Shown: positions 50,494 to 60,109 of the stretch, piece by piece
Position numbering within the stretch: position 1 is the stretch's first letter
How the letters are laid out: every line of letters starts with the position of its first letter
DNA from: Thalassobius sp047123305
Lineage (GTDB): Bacteria; Pseudomonadota; Alphaproteobacteria; Rhodobacterales; Rhodobacteraceae
DNA length: 64,000 nucleotides
Direction of reading: 5' to 3'
Assembly: GCF_047123305.1 (NCBI RefSeq)
Contig: NZ_CP138918.1
Span: forward strand, 2,604,001 to 2,668,000
The notes under the pieces: generated by a model
What the model was told of the DNA's origin: nothing
Seen by the model: the letters and a program-made list of their open reading frames with translations, nothing else
The model's database searches: none
Translations under genes and position numbers: made by a program

Positions 50494-53130
50494 ATGACCG
50501 GGGTGCCTCAACCAGGCAACACGGCCGAAGACAAAGACCCGCTGCCACAAGTGAAAAGAGCAGGGGGTCTATTGTCACAACCCGTATTGTCCTTGAAAAG
50601 TAGGATCAAACTGGCGATTGCCGGTCTGGTCCTGACCGGCATGTTCGCCCTGACCGGGTTGCTGCTGGTTGAGGTGACGAACCGCCTGCGCGATCTGGCC
50701 ACGGCCTCTACCGACAATTTGCAGTGGAACCTTGCCCAGCTGGAGGTCGAGCTGCTGCGGCTGGACCGTGAGATCGCCAGCGCCCGCAGGGGGGAGGCCA
50801 CAACGGGCCAGTTGAACGCTGTGCGCACCCGGTTTGATATTTTTTACAGCCGCGTGGGCACCTATGAACGTGGGGCGTTTTATCAACAACTGTGGCAGAC
50901 CTCTGAAAATCAGGAAGTTCTGCAGGGGCTGCGCGGCTATCTGCAACAGGGCGCGGCGCTGGTCGATGCGCCCGAGGTGCAGTTTCGAGCAGGTCTGGAA
51001 GAGCTTGCCGGTCTAACAGAGGCCCAGAAGCAACCGGTACGGACCTTGTTGCTCACCGGCGTGCAGATCTTTGCACAGAACTCCGACAGCGACCGCCTTG
51101 AGTTGTCTCAGACCTTGATCCGGCTAATGGCCTCCACCGTTTTGCTGATTGTGGTGCTTGTGTCCCTGTCATTGACGCTGTTGCGCCTGCTGCGCAGCGG
51201 CCGGCGGGTGGCGCGCGAAAGCGATGAGGTGCGCGCCCGTCTGGAGGCGATGGTGACCTCGTCGTTGGATGCGATTGTGGTGGCGGACACCCTTGGGCGC
51301 ATCGTTGAGTTGAACAAGGCCGCCGAAGAAGTTTTTGGCTACAGCCGCTCCGAAGCGCTGGGCGCATATATGGCTGAGCTGATTGTGCCCGAGCCCCTGC
51401 GCGACGCGCATCGGGCGGGGATGAAACGGTTTGTGGCGGGCGGTGAAAAACGGGTCATCGATGCCGGTCGTCTGCGGCTGGAGGCTTTGCGGAAGTCGGG
51501 GGAAGTCTTTCCTGTTGAACTGTCTATTTCGGCCGCACGCATGAGCGGGGCACAGGTGTTTGTATCTTTCCTGCGCGACATTACCCAACAGGTTCAGGCG
51601 GAGGTTGACCTGAAACAGGCCCGTGATGAGGCGCGTGCGGGCGAAAAGGCCAAGGCGGATTTGTTGACGGTGATGAGCCACGAAATGCGCACCCCGTTGA
51701 ATGGGATCCTTGGTTCGCTGCAATTGATGCAACGTGACCCCCTTAGCGACCGGCAGCAGCGCCATGTTCAGGCCGCAACGGTTTCCGGAGATCTGTTGCT
51801 CAGCCATGTCAACGACGTGCTGGATCTGTCACGGCTGGATGCCAACATGTCCGAAGCGGTGCTGGAAGAATTTGATCTGGGTGCCCTGATCGACGCCGTA
51901 TTGACGGGCCAACTGGCGCCGGCCAAAGCACGGCAAAACCGGTTGCACGCACGGTTCCTGAATGACGGTCTGGATCATGTCCTTGGCGACAGGGCAGCGC
52001 TTAACCGCTGTCTGATCAACCTTGTGGGCAATGCGGTGAAATTCACCGAGTGCGGCGAAATCGCGGTGGAGGTTGAACGCCTGCAGGGCGATCAGGTTGA
52101 AATTCGGGTGACCGACACCGGCATGGGCATCCCCGAGGACAAGCTGGAGTCGGTCTTCGAGGAGTTTGTCACGGTGGATCCAAGCTATGGTCGCAAATCC
52201 GGCGGCACTGGTCTGGGCCTGTCGATCACCCAGAAACTGGTGGCGCAGATGGGCGGTGATATCCTCGTCGACAGCATCGAAGGGGAAGGCAGCATGTTCC
52301 AGATCAGCCTACCGCTGCCCGTTGTTGCAGGTCCCGAAACGGTGGCCAGTGTGGCGCTTGATACAGGGGCAGAGCTGCCGGCGAAATCCATTCTTGTCGT
52401 GGAAGACAATGCCATCAACCGCGAGATCCTGACCGACATGCTGGAAGATTTGGGTCAAACCGTCACTTGCGCGCCAGATGGGGTGGCCGGGGTAGAGGCG
52501 GCGTTGGCCACGGAGTACGACCTGATCCTGATGGACATTTCGATGCCCGGTATGGATGGCCCGCAGGCGCTGGCCAAGATGCGCGAGGGTTGGGAGCAGG
52601 GCCAGGGACATAGACAGGGGCAAGGCTGCCCGGCAATTGCGGTCACGGCCCATGCCTCGGGTGAAGATCACCAGCGCATCATCGCGGCGGGTTTTGTGGG
52701 GATTGTCACCAAACCTGTCAGCCTTGGGCAATTGCACCGGGCTTTGGCCGTGATGGCAGAAGAGCGCCCAGCAAAAGGCTGGGTCTTTGAGACCGGCCTC
52801 GACCAACAGGGCAGTAAGACGCGGGACGATTTTGTCAGCCGCATGGGTGAAGACAGCTACCAAAAACTGCGCGGGAGTTTTTCAAGTGAGGCGGCTGCGT
52901 TGTTGTCTGAGATCGAAGCCGAAGGGTTAAGCGAGGCCCGTCAGCTGAACCTGCACAATCTGGCCGGTGTTGCGGGCCTGTTGGGAGAGAGTGCCCTGCA
53001 ACAGGCGCTGAAAGCATTGGAAGACGTCCCGCCTGCCGATTGGCCACAGCAAACGGCGGCTTTGTTGGATGCGGCGCAACAGGCATTGGCGCGCCTGTCA
53101 GGAGAGGTGGTCACGCATCCCAGTCACTGA
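50494..53130 (+). CDS. Hybrid histidine kinase with PAS, receiver and Hpt domains
   Basis: An 878-residue membrane kinase: TM1 at about 38-60, a helical periplasmic domain (about 61-208), TM2 at about 210-232, a PAS domain (about 250-365), HisKA with phospho-acceptor His396 (SHEMRTPLNGILG), HATPase_c (NLVGNAVKF, DTGMGIPED, GGTGLGLSI), a receiver (Asp681 in LILMDISMPG) and a C-terminal Hpt (LHNLAGVAGLLG, His821, with Ala at the usual Lys). It can pass phosphate from Hpt to the divergent NarL-type regulator. Its end overlaps the convergent Lrp-type gene by 20 bases. Confidence 0.92.
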   Translation: MTGVPQPGNTAEDKDPLPQVKRAGGLLSQPVLSLKSRIKLAIAGLVLTGMFALTGLLLVEVTNRLRDLATASTDNLQWNLAQLEVELLRLDREIASARRGEATTGQLNAVRTRFDIFYSRVGTYERGAFYQQLWQTSENQEVLQGLRGYLQQGAALVDAPEVQFRAGLEELAGLTEAQKQPVRTLLLTGVQIFAQNSDSDRLELSQTLIRLMASTVLLIVVLVSLSLTLLRLLRSGRRVARESDEVRARLEAMVTSSLDAIVVADTLGRIVELNKAAEEVFGYSRSEALGAYMAELIVPEPLRDAHRAGMKRFVAGGEKRVIDAGRLRLEALRKSGEVFPVELSISAARMSGAQVFVSFLRDITQQVQAEVDLKQARDEARAGEKAKADLLTVMSHEMRTPLNGILGSLQLMQRDPLSDRQQRHVQAATVSGDLLLSHVNDVLDLSRLDANMSEAVLEEFDLGALIDAVLTGQLAPAKARQNRLHARFLNDGLDHVLGDRAALNRCLINLVGNAVKFTECGEIAVEVERLQGDQVEIRVTDTGMGIPEDKLESVFEEFVTVDPSYGRKSGGTGLGLSITQKLVAQMGGDILVDSIEGEGSMFQISLPLPVVAGPETVASVALDTGAELPAKSILVVEDNAINREILTDMLEDLGQTVTCAPDGVAGVEAALATEYDLILMDISMPGMDGPQALAKMREGWEQGQGHRQGQGCPAIAVTAHASGEDHQRIIAAGFVGIVTKPVSLGQLHRALAVMAEERPAKGWVFETGLDQQGSKTRDDFVSRMGEDSYQKLRGSFSSEAAALLSEIEAEGLSEARQLNLHNLAGVAGLLGESALQQALKALEDVPPADWPQQTAALLDAAQQALARLSGEVVTHPSH

Positions 53131-53599
53131 CGTCACGGTCCTTCACCGCCTCCATCGCCACATAGGTCGAGGACGAGGCCACATGCGGCAGGCGGGAAAT
53201 GCCATCGCCCAGCACACGTCGGTAATCGCGAATATCGCGGGTACGCACTTTGATAAGGTAGTCAAAACCGCCAGCGATCATGTGGCATTCCTCAACCTCC
53301 GGCAGACGGCGCACGGCGTCATTGAACGCGGTAAGCGCCGCCTCGCGGGTGTCGGACAGCTTCAGCTCGATAAAGGCCACGTGGTCCAGTCCCAGGCGGG
53401 CGGCAGACAGTTGGGCGCGGTAGCCGGTGATGATGCCGTCCTTCTCCAGCCGTTTGACCCGCGCCAGCACCGGGGTTTTGGACAGCCCCACCCGTGTGGC
53501 GAGTTCGGTCATCGATATGCGTGCCTCGCCCGACAGGATTTCAAGGATTTTGCGGTCAAAGCTGTCTAGCTCTGCAGGAGGTGGGGGTGTGTGGCTCAT
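53111..53599 (-). CDS. putR: Lrp-family regulator of proline catabolism
   Basis: A 162-residue Lrp/AsnC protein: LDSFDRKILEILSGEARISMTELATRVGLSKTPVLARVKRLEKDGII and a C-terminal RAM domain. Divergent orientation to putA matches PutR of alphaproteobacteria, which activates putA when proline is present. The start at 53599 is preferred over an upstream frame without homology. Confidence 0.88.
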   Translation of the reverse strand: MSHTPPPPAELDSFDRKILEILSGEARISMTELATRVGLSKTPVLARVKRLEKDGIITGYRAQLSAARLGLDHVAFIELKLSDTREAALTAFNDAVRRLPEVEECHMIAGGFDYLIKVRTRDIRDYRRVLGDGISRLPHVASSSTYVAMEAVKDRDVSDWDA

Positions 53600-53667
53600 T
53601 TGTCTTTGCACGCGCTTTGAAATGGACGATTTGACTACCATATCCAGATCAATGGTCAAAAGGTATC

Positions 53668-53698
53668 ATTCATTTCGGCTATTCTAAGTGAAATGAAT
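53668..53698. promoter_or_regulatory. Inverted repeat across the putA start, candidate PutR operator
   Basis: ATTCATTTC (53668-53676) and GAAATGAAT (53690-53698) form a perfect 9-base inverted repeat with a 13-base spacer; the putA ATG at 53693 lies in the second arm. An imperfect dyad with TTTGAC / GTCAAA lies just upstream at about 53631-53660. Confidence 0.6.
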
Positions 53699-56600
53699 AC
53701 AGCTATGCATGAGGCCCCCATGATCAACCTAGACCCCCGTTGGGACCAGAACAAACGCCGTGACGAGGCCGAAACGGTGGCGAGTCTGATCGCTGAGGCC
53801 GATCTAGATCAGGCCCTCCGCGATCAGATTGTGACCCGCGCCAGCGATCTTGTGCGTCGGATCCGGACTGAATCCAAACCTGGGTTGATGGAGGTCTTTC
53901 TGGCCGAATATGGTCTGTCCACCGACGAAGGCATTGCCCTGCTGTGTCTGGCCGAAGCTCTGTTACGGGTGCCGGATGCTGATACGATTGATGCGCTGAT
54001 TGAGGATAAGATCGCCCCTTCGGATTGGTCCAAACACCTTGGCAATTCGGCCTCGCCGCTGGTCAATGCCTCGACCTGGGGGCTGTTGCTGACCGGAAAG
54101 GTGCTGGCTGAGGAATCGCCGGTGAAATTGGGTGGCCTGACAGGTACGTTGCGGGGGGCGGTGAAACGTCTGGGCGAACCGGTGATCCGCACCGCCGTAG
54201 GCCGTGCGATGCGCGAAATGGGACGGCAGTTTGTGCTGGGCCAGGACATCAAGGCGGCGATGGAACGCGCCAAGGGAATGGAGGCCAAAGGCTATTCCTA
54301 TTCCTACGACATGCTGGGTGAGGCGGCGATGACTGCTGCGGACGCGGCACGTTACGCCAAAGCCTATGCCGATGCGATCTCCGCGATCACCGACCGCTGC
54401 AAGGGGGGTGACATTCGCATGAACCCGGGCATCTCGGTCAAACTCTCGGCGCTACATCCGCGCTATGAGGTGGCCAAGACCGAACGGGTCATGGCTGAAC
54501 TGGTGCCGGTGGTGCGCGATCTTGCAAGGCAAGCGGCAAAGGCAGGCATGGGGTTCAATATTGATGCGGAAGAGGCGGATCGTCTGGGCCTGTCGCTGAA
54601 GGTGATCGAAGCCGTTCTGGCCGATGAGCAGCTGGTCGGTTGGGATGGGTTCGGCGTGGTGGTGCAGGCCTATGGCCGCCGTGCAGGGGATGTGATCGAC
54701 GGGCTTTACGAAATGGCCGAAGGTTTGGACCGCCGCATCATGGTGCGGCTGGTGAAAGGTGCCTATTGGGACACTGAGGTGAAACTGGCGCAGGTGGAGG
54801 GGTTGACCGACTTCCCTGTCTTTACCCGTAAATCCGCCACCGATGTCAGCTATGTCTCCAACGCCCGCAAGCTGCTGCGCCTGACGGACCGGATCTATCC
54901 TCAGTTCGCCACCCACAACGCCCATACGGTTGCGGCGGTGCTGGAAATGGCCAGCGATCTGCCGAAAGAAGCCTATGAATTCCAGCGTCTGCACGGCATG
55001 GGTGAGGCGCTGCATGATCTGGTGCTGTCGGATGAAAACACCCGCTGCCGCATTTATGCGCCTGTCGGGGCGCATCGTGATCTGCTGGCCTATCTGGTGC
55101 GGCGCCTGCTGGAGAACGGGGCAAATTCGTCTTTTGTGAACCAGATTGTGGATGAGGATATCCCTCCTGCGGTTGTGGCGGCCTGTCCCTTTGCGGAGGT
55201 CGAAGATGATCTGGCGGCCGAGCTGAGCTATCTGAAATACGGGCCGGAGCTGTTTGGCAAAGACCGCAAGAACGCTAAGGGGTTTGATATCTTTGACGTC
55301 AACGTTCTGCGTGACATCGACGTGGCGCGGGGTGGCAAGTCGCTCACCGCGGCAGAGCCGCAGATCGCGGGCACCCCGCGGGGCGGCGAGGTCACCGCCT
55401 CAATCAACCCGGCAACGGGGGCAGAGATTGGCCAGATCACCCTGTCGTCTGAGGCGGATGTTGCTTTGGCGCTGGAAGCTGCCACCCCTTGGGCGGCGAG
55501 CACAGCAGATCGTGCAGCTGCGCTGCGCAAAGCGGCGGATCTTTATGAGGCGCACTATGGCGAGCTGTTCCAGCTGCTGGCACGAGAAGCGGGTAAAACG
55601 TTGATGGATGCGGTGGGGGAGTTGCGTGAAGCGGTTGATTTCCTGCGGTATTATGCGCTGGAGGCCGAACGTCTGCGCAATCCGGCCCGCGGTGTGTTCA
55701 CCTGTATCAGCCCGTGGAACTTCCCCCTGGCGATCTTCTCGGGGCAGATCGCAGCGGCTTTGGCGGCGGGCAATGCGGTGTTGGCGAAACCGGCGGAAAC
55801 CACACCGTTGATTGCAACCCGTGCGGTGCAATTGCTGCATGAGGCCGGTGTGCCGAAAACGGCCCTGCAACTGCTGCCCGGACCAGGGTCGGTGGTGGGC
55901 AAGGCGCTGACCTCGGACCCGCGGATTTCTGGCGTGGCCTTCACCGGCTCCACCGCAACGGCAAAGCGTATTCAGGCCGCAATGGCCGAGGCGATGGCTC
56001 CCGGCGCGCCATTGATCGCGGAAACCGGCGGGCTGAACGCCATGATCGTGGACTCCACCGCGCTGCCGGAGCAGGCGGTGCGGGACATCGTGGCCTCCAG
56101 TTTTCAGTCTGCGGGGCAGCGTTGTTCGGCGCTGCGGTGCCTCTATGTGCAGGAGGATATTGAACCTGCCCTGCGCGAGATGCTGATCGGCGCGATGAAC
56201 GAACAGCTGGTGGGCGATCCCTGGGCGCTGGAAACCGATATTGGCCCCGTGATCGACAGCACCGCCAAGGCCGAGATTGACGCCCATATCGCCAAGGCCA
56301 AATCCGACGGCCGTTTGCTGCATCAGGTTGAGGTGCCGGGCGAGGGTTATTTTGTGGCGCCGTCGCTGATCAAGGTGGGCGGGATCGCCGATCTGGGCAA
56401 AGAAATTTTTGGCCCTGTGTTGCACATCGCCACGTTCAAGGCGGGTGAGATCGATGATGTGATCGCGGCGGTGAATGCGACGGGCTATGGTCTGACCTTC
56501 GGGTTGCACACCCGGATCGACACCCGTGTGCAGGAGGTGGCCGATGCAGTGCATGTGGGCAACCTCTACGTAAACCGCAACCAGATCGGTGCCATCGTCG

Positions 56601-57172
56601 GCAGCCAGCCCTTTGGTGGTGAAGGCCTGTCGGGCACAGGCCCCAAGGCCGGTGGGCCAAACTACCTGCCACGCTTCACCCGTGCAGCTGTGACGGCCGA
56701 GGGGGGGCAGGCCACCAATCCGGTGGCGCGCGAACAGGTGCAGCGTCAACTGCTGGCGGCCGAGGTGCCAAGTGGCCCGATCCTGCAGCGCGATATGCCT
56801 GGACCAACCGGTGAGATGAACCGCCTCAGCGCCTATGCCCGTGGGCCGGTGCTATGTCTGGGGCCGGGGGTGAAACTGGCGGCGGAACAGGCGGCGTTGG
56901 TGCGTGGGCTTGGCGGCGTGGCTGTGGAACAACCCGGCGCCGTGGATCCGCGTGCCTTGACCACGTTGGAACGTCTGGCAGGGGTTGTCTGGTGGGGCGA
57001 TCTGGGGCTGGCGCGCGGTTATGCGGCGGCTTTGTCTGAACGGGACGGGCCACTGGTTGCGCTGATCACCGATGCGCCGGATGCGGGCCATGTGCTGCAT
57101 GAACGTCATCTCTGCGTGGACACCACGGCGGCTGGCGGCAACGCCAATCTGCTGGCCGGTCAGGACAGTTAA
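53693..57172 (+). CDS. putA: Bifunctional proline dehydrogenase / glutamate semialdehyde dehydrogenase
   Basis: An 1159-residue enzyme oxidising proline to glutamate. The FAD-dependent proline dehydrogenase barrel covers about 150-470 (YSYDMLGEAAMT, ISVKLSALHPRY, RLVKGAYWDTEVK). The aldehyde dehydrogenase domain covers about 560-1010 with catalytic Cys811 (SAGQRCSALRCL) and Glu777 (AETGGLNAMIVD). The N terminus lacks the ribbon-helix-helix domain of E. coli PutA, so repression is left to the Lrp-type regulator. The start is uncertain: an ATG ten codons in (53720) has a GAGG ribosome site. Confidence 0.96.
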   Translation: MNTAMHEAPMINLDPRWDQNKRRDEAETVASLIAEADLDQALRDQIVTRASDLVRRIRTESKPGLMEVFLAEYGLSTDEGIALLCLAEALLRVPDADTIDALIEDKIAPSDWSKHLGNSASPLVNASTWGLLLTGKVLAEESPVKLGGLTGTLRGAVKRLGEPVIRTAVGRAMREMGRQFVLGQDIKAAMERAKGMEAKGYSYSYDMLGEAAMTAADAARYAKAYADAISAITDRCKGGDIRMNPGISVKLSALHPRYEVAKTERVMAELVPVVRDLARQAAKAGMGFNIDAEEADRLGLSLKVIEAVLADEQLVGWDGFGVVVQAYGRRAGDVIDGLYEMAEGLDRRIMVRLVKGAYWDTEVKLAQVEGLTDFPVFTRKSATDVSYVSNARKLLRLTDRIYPQFATHNAHTVAAVLEMASDLPKEAYEFQRLHGMGEALHDLVLSDENTRCRIYAPVGAHRDLLAYLVRRLLENGANSSFVNQIVDEDIPPAVVAACPFAEVEDDLAAELSYLKYGPELFGKDRKNAKGFDIFDVNVLRDIDVARGGKSLTAAEPQIAGTPRGGEVTASINPATGAEIGQITLSSEADVALALEAATPWAASTADRAAALRKAADLYEAHYGELFQLLAREAGKTLMDAVGELREAVDFLRYYALEAERLRNPARGVFTCISPWNFPLAIFSGQIAAALAAGNAVLAKPAETTPLIATRAVQLLHEAGVPKTALQLLPGPGSVVGKALTSDPRISGVAFTGSTATAKRIQAAMAEAMAPGAPLIAETGGLNAMIVDSTALPEQAVRDIVASSFQSAGQRCSALRCLYVQEDIEPALREMLIGAMNEQLVGDPWALETDIGPVIDSTAKAEIDAHIAKAKSDGRLLHQVEVPGEGYFVAPSLIKVGGIADLGKEIFGPVLHIATFKAGEIDDVIAAVNATGYGLTFGLHTRIDTRVQEVADAVHVGNLYVNRNQIGAIVGSQPFGGEGLSGTGPKAGGPNYLPRFTRAAVTAEGGQATNPVAREQVQRQLLAAEVPSGPILQRDMPGPTGEMNRLSAYARGPVLCLGPGVKLAAEQAALVRGLGGVAVEQPGAVDPRALTTLERLAGVVWWGDLGLARGYAAALSERDGPLVALITDAPDAGHVLHERHLCVDTTAAGGNANLLAGQDS

Positions 57173-57292
57173 GCGCCATCAAATGAACGGGGGCGGGCTG
57201 CAGGTTGCATTCCGCCCCAACGTCACAACACAGCAGCCTTTCCCTGAGGGCAATCCGGTGGTCTAGTCTTCCCCAAGTGGAGGAGAATGACG

Positions 57293-58522
57293 ATGGATTT
57301 TGGTATTCGCGCAGAAAACCGCAAGCTGCTGGATCGGGTGATCGAGATGATCGACACCGAGATCGCGCCTTTGCAGGAAGACTATGAGGCCGAGGTCGCC
57401 AAGGGGGATCGGTGGCAATACACCGACCGACAAGCCGAGATTCTGGAAGGGTTGAAAGCCAAGGCCAAGGCCGCTGGGCTGTGGAACTTCTGGCTCACCG
57501 ACGGGGATCGGGGGCTTGGCCTGTCGACCGTGGAATACGCCTATTTCGCCGAGGAAATGGGCCGTGTGGGACTGGCGGCAGAGGTGTTCAACTGTTCAGC
57601 ACCTGACACTGGCAACATGGAGGTGTTTCACAAATACGGCACTGACGCGATGAAGACGCAGTGGCTGGAGCCGTTGCTGCAGGGGCAGATCCGTTCGGCC
57701 TATCTGATGACCGAACCGGATGTGGCCTCTTCGGATGCAACCAATGTTTCGATGACCTGTGTGCGTGACGGGGATCACTATGTGCTGAACGGCGAAAAGT
57801 GGTGGGCCTCCGGGGCAGGGGATCCGCGCTGTAAGGTCTATATCACCATGGTGAAAACCGGCGGCGAAGAGACCGCCAAACATCAGCGCCATTCGATGAT
57901 TGTCGTCGATGCCGCGACGCCGGGGATTGAGGTGCTGCGCCCGATGCATGTTTACGGTGCAGATGATGCGCCACACGGGCATATGCATATCCGCTTTACC
58001 GATGTGCGGGTGCCTGCGGAGAATATGCTCTTGGGCGAAGGGCGGGGGTTTGAAATCTCGCAGGGCCGGTTGGGGCCGGGGCGTATTCATCACTGTATGC
58101 GGGCCATTGGACAGGCGGAATCTGCGCTGACCCTGATGTGTAAACGCGCGTTGGAGCGTGAAGCCTTTGGCAAGCCGCTGGCGGCTTTGGGCGCGAACTA
58201 TGACATCATCGCCGAAGCACGGATGGAGATTGAGCAGGCGCGGCTGCTCTGTCTGAAAGCCGCCTGGTTCATGGATCAGGGGGATGCGCGGGCCGCGGCG
58301 CCGTGGATTTCCATGATCAAAACCGTCGCGCCCCGGATGGCGCTGAAGGTGATTGATGAGGCGGCGCAGATGTTTGGGGCGATGGGCATTTCGCAGGACA
58401 CGCCTTTGGCTTCGAAGTGGACCCATGTGCGCACCCTGCGTCTGGCGGATGGGCCGGATGCGGTGCATCGCCGCCAGATCGCCCGCACCGAGCTGCGCAA
58501 GTACACGCAGGAACGGATCTAA
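57293..58522 (+). CDS. Acyl-CoA dehydrogenase
   Basis: A 409-residue FAD enzyme. Motifs are AYLMTEPDVASSDATN, LNGEKWWASGAG, RVPAENMLLGEGRGFEISQGRLGPGRIHHCMR and the C-terminal QMFGAMGISQDTPLA / RTLRLADGPDAVH. The group with RIHHCMR and an extended N terminus resembles ACAD10/11-like enzymes, so the substrate may be unusual. The ATG at 57293 is seven bases from AGGAG; another ATG at 57287 is too close to it. It follows putA by 120 bases. Confidence 0.9.
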   Translation: MDFGIRAENRKLLDRVIEMIDTEIAPLQEDYEAEVAKGDRWQYTDRQAEILEGLKAKAKAAGLWNFWLTDGDRGLGLSTVEYAYFAEEMGRVGLAAEVFNCSAPDTGNMEVFHKYGTDAMKTQWLEPLLQGQIRSAYLMTEPDVASSDATNVSMTCVRDGDHYVLNGEKWWASGAGDPRCKVYITMVKTGGEETAKHQRHSMIVVDAATPGIEVLRPMHVYGADDAPHGHMHIRFTDVRVPAENMLLGEGRGFEISQGRLGPGRIHHCMRAIGQAESALTLMCKRALEREAFGKPLAALGANYDIIAEARMEIEQARLLCLKAAWFMDQGDARAAAPWISMIKTVAPRMALKVIDEAAQMFGAMGISQDTPLASKWTHVRTLRLADGPDAVHRRQIARTELRKYTQERI

Positions 58523-58541
58523 CGACATCGGCTTTGGCGGA

Positions 58542-59609
58542 TCACTCCGCCGGCTGGAACCCTTCGATCAGCTGGCGCAGACCAAGCGCTGCGCCGGCAA
58601 AGATCGCCGCAAAGGTCACAGGGGCCGACCAGGCAAGGGTAGAAAAGGCGCTCATCCCCTGACCCACGGTGCAGCCGAGCGCCACAACAGCGCCGACCCC
58701 CATCAAACCTGCGCCGATGATCTGACGGCGCAATTCGCGTGGGTCTTCGCAGGCTTCCCAGCGGAAATGGCCTTTGAGCAATGAGCCGATAAAGGCGCCG
58801 AAGGCCACACCGGTGATGGAACCAACGGCAAAGCTTGGCTCGCGCACGGAGGCGGTCATGATGTAAAGCAGGCTTTCGCCCACCGGCGCCGAGAAACTGT
58901 GGGACACCACGTTCATTTCTTCGAAGCCAGCGGTGGCCGCATAATAGCTACCCGCCCAGCCCGAGGTAATGGCCAGCCCCACGGCGGTGCCCCAGAACAG
59001 CGCCGAGCGCTCTGCCAGAAAACTGCGGGAGGCAAGGGTGGTAAGGATCACGATCAGACCAATGGCGATCCCGATCGTGGCAGGTGCGATGCCGGACCAT
59101 TCGGCCACAACATGTGCAAGCCCCGGCGGGGTGTCAGAGGTGACATCGACCTGTGGAAAGGCCCAGTTACGCAACGCGGCCAGCGGGCCAAACAACGTGG
59201 CATAGGCGCTGACACCCATCACCAGCACGATGACAAAGGCACGGAAATCGCCGCCGCCCAGACGCGCAATTGCGCCGTAGCCGCAGTTGCCCGCCAGCGC
59301 CATGCCATAGCCGAAAACAAGCCCGCCCAGTATTGAGGCCAGCGGCATCCAGCGAATGGTCAGGTAAAGTGAACGGGAGGGATCAAACATATCCGCCGCC
59401 ATCAGGGTGAAACTGCCGGTGATCGCCACCCCAATGGCCAGAAGCCACATCCGCAAGCGGATGTCAGAACCGCCGTAAAGCAGGTCTTCGATGGCCCCAA
59501 GAGTGCAGAAACGGCCCAGCCGTGCGGCTAAACCCAAGACAAGTCCACCCAAAGCGCCTAACAGCGCTGCAGTCCAAAACTCGCCGATCAGATCGATCAG
59601 GTTCAACAT
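58542..59609 (-). CDS. soxT: YeeE/YedE-family sulfur-compound transporter of the sox cluster
   Basis: A 355-residue membrane protein with about nine helices and the YeeE/YedE motifs GRFCTLGAIEDLLYGG and CTVGQGMSAFS, in which cysteines line the substrate path. The relatives import thiosulfate or related ions. Placement after soxR on the same strand matches SoxT of Paracoccus. The start at 59609 follows a GGGAGG twelve bases upstream; an ATG at 59642 would put it 12 bases after soxR. Convergent with the acyl-CoA dehydrogenase gene. Confidence 0.9.
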   Translation of the reverse strand: MLNLIDLIGEFWTAALLGALGGLVLGLAARLGRFCTLGAIEDLLYGGSDIRLRMWLLAIGVAITGSFTLMAADMFDPSRSLYLTIRWMPLASILGGLVFGYGMALAGNCGYGAIARLGGGDFRAFVIVLVMGVSAYATLFGPLAALRNWAFPQVDVTSDTPPGLAHVVAEWSGIAPATIGIAIGLIVILTTLASRSFLAERSALFWGTAVGLAITSGWAGSYYAATAGFEEMNVVSHSFSAPVGESLLYIMTASVREPSFAVGSITGVAFGAFIGSLLKGHFRWEACEDPRELRRQIIGAGLMGVGAVVALGCTVGQGMSAFSTLAWSAPVTFAAIFAGAALGLRQLIEGFQPAE

Positions 59610-59654
59610 GGAGCGCGCGCCTCCCACCGCGGGCCCTGTCATATGCGGGTGGGT

Positions 59655-59999
59655 TTACGCCTCCGACCCTTCCGCACAGAACAGTTCATAGACCAGCTCC
59701 AGCATGCGCTTGGGGCGGTCATCGGCCAAACGGTAATAGATCGCCTTGCCTTCGCGGCGGGGGATCACAAGTCCTTCGAGGCGCAGGCGGGAAAGTTGCT
59801 GCGACACCGCGGCCTGACGGGCCGAGAGCAGATCTTCGAGTTCCGTGACGGATTTTTCGCCCGTGACCAGATGGCACAGGATCATCAGCCGGCCTTCGTG
59901 GCTGACAGCTTTCAGGAAGTTGGACGCTTTGGTGGCATTGTCCACCATCCGGTCCATTTCCGCATCCGAGATTTTGTCATCAAACACAGGCAGTCCCAT
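59655..59999 (-). CDS. soxR: ArsR-family repressor of the sox genes
   Basis: A 114-residue ArsR protein (ATKASNFLKAVSHEGRLMILCHLVTGEKSVTELEDLLSARQAAVSQQLSRLRLEGLV, wing EGKAIYYRL). It matches SoxR of sulfur-oxidising alphaproteobacteria, which releases its operators when thiosulfate-derived sulfur modifies cysteines. Here only a few cysteines are present (one in ILCHL, one near the C terminus FCAEGSEA), as expected for this group. soxS lies upstream on the same strand. Confidence 0.92.
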   Translation of the reverse strand: MGLPVFDDKISDAEMDRMVDNATKASNFLKAVSHEGRLMILCHLVTGEKSVTELEDLLSARQAAVSQQLSRLRLEGLVIPRREGKAIYYRLADDRPKRMLELVYELFCAEGSEA

Positions 60000-60109
60000 G
60001 TGACCCTCACTCTTGTCCTACTCTCACCCTTCGCGCTGCATAGCGCTTGCGGGCTCTACGGTAAAGTCGCAGCCGCCTTTCTGCGGCCTTCTGCCCGAAA
60101 TACGGGCGT

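Noticed and set aside
35625..53130. Integrated genomic island with flanking att repeats
   Set aside because: No integrase, no duplicated tRNA end and no clear change in base composition were seen, so it is not annotated as a mobile element.
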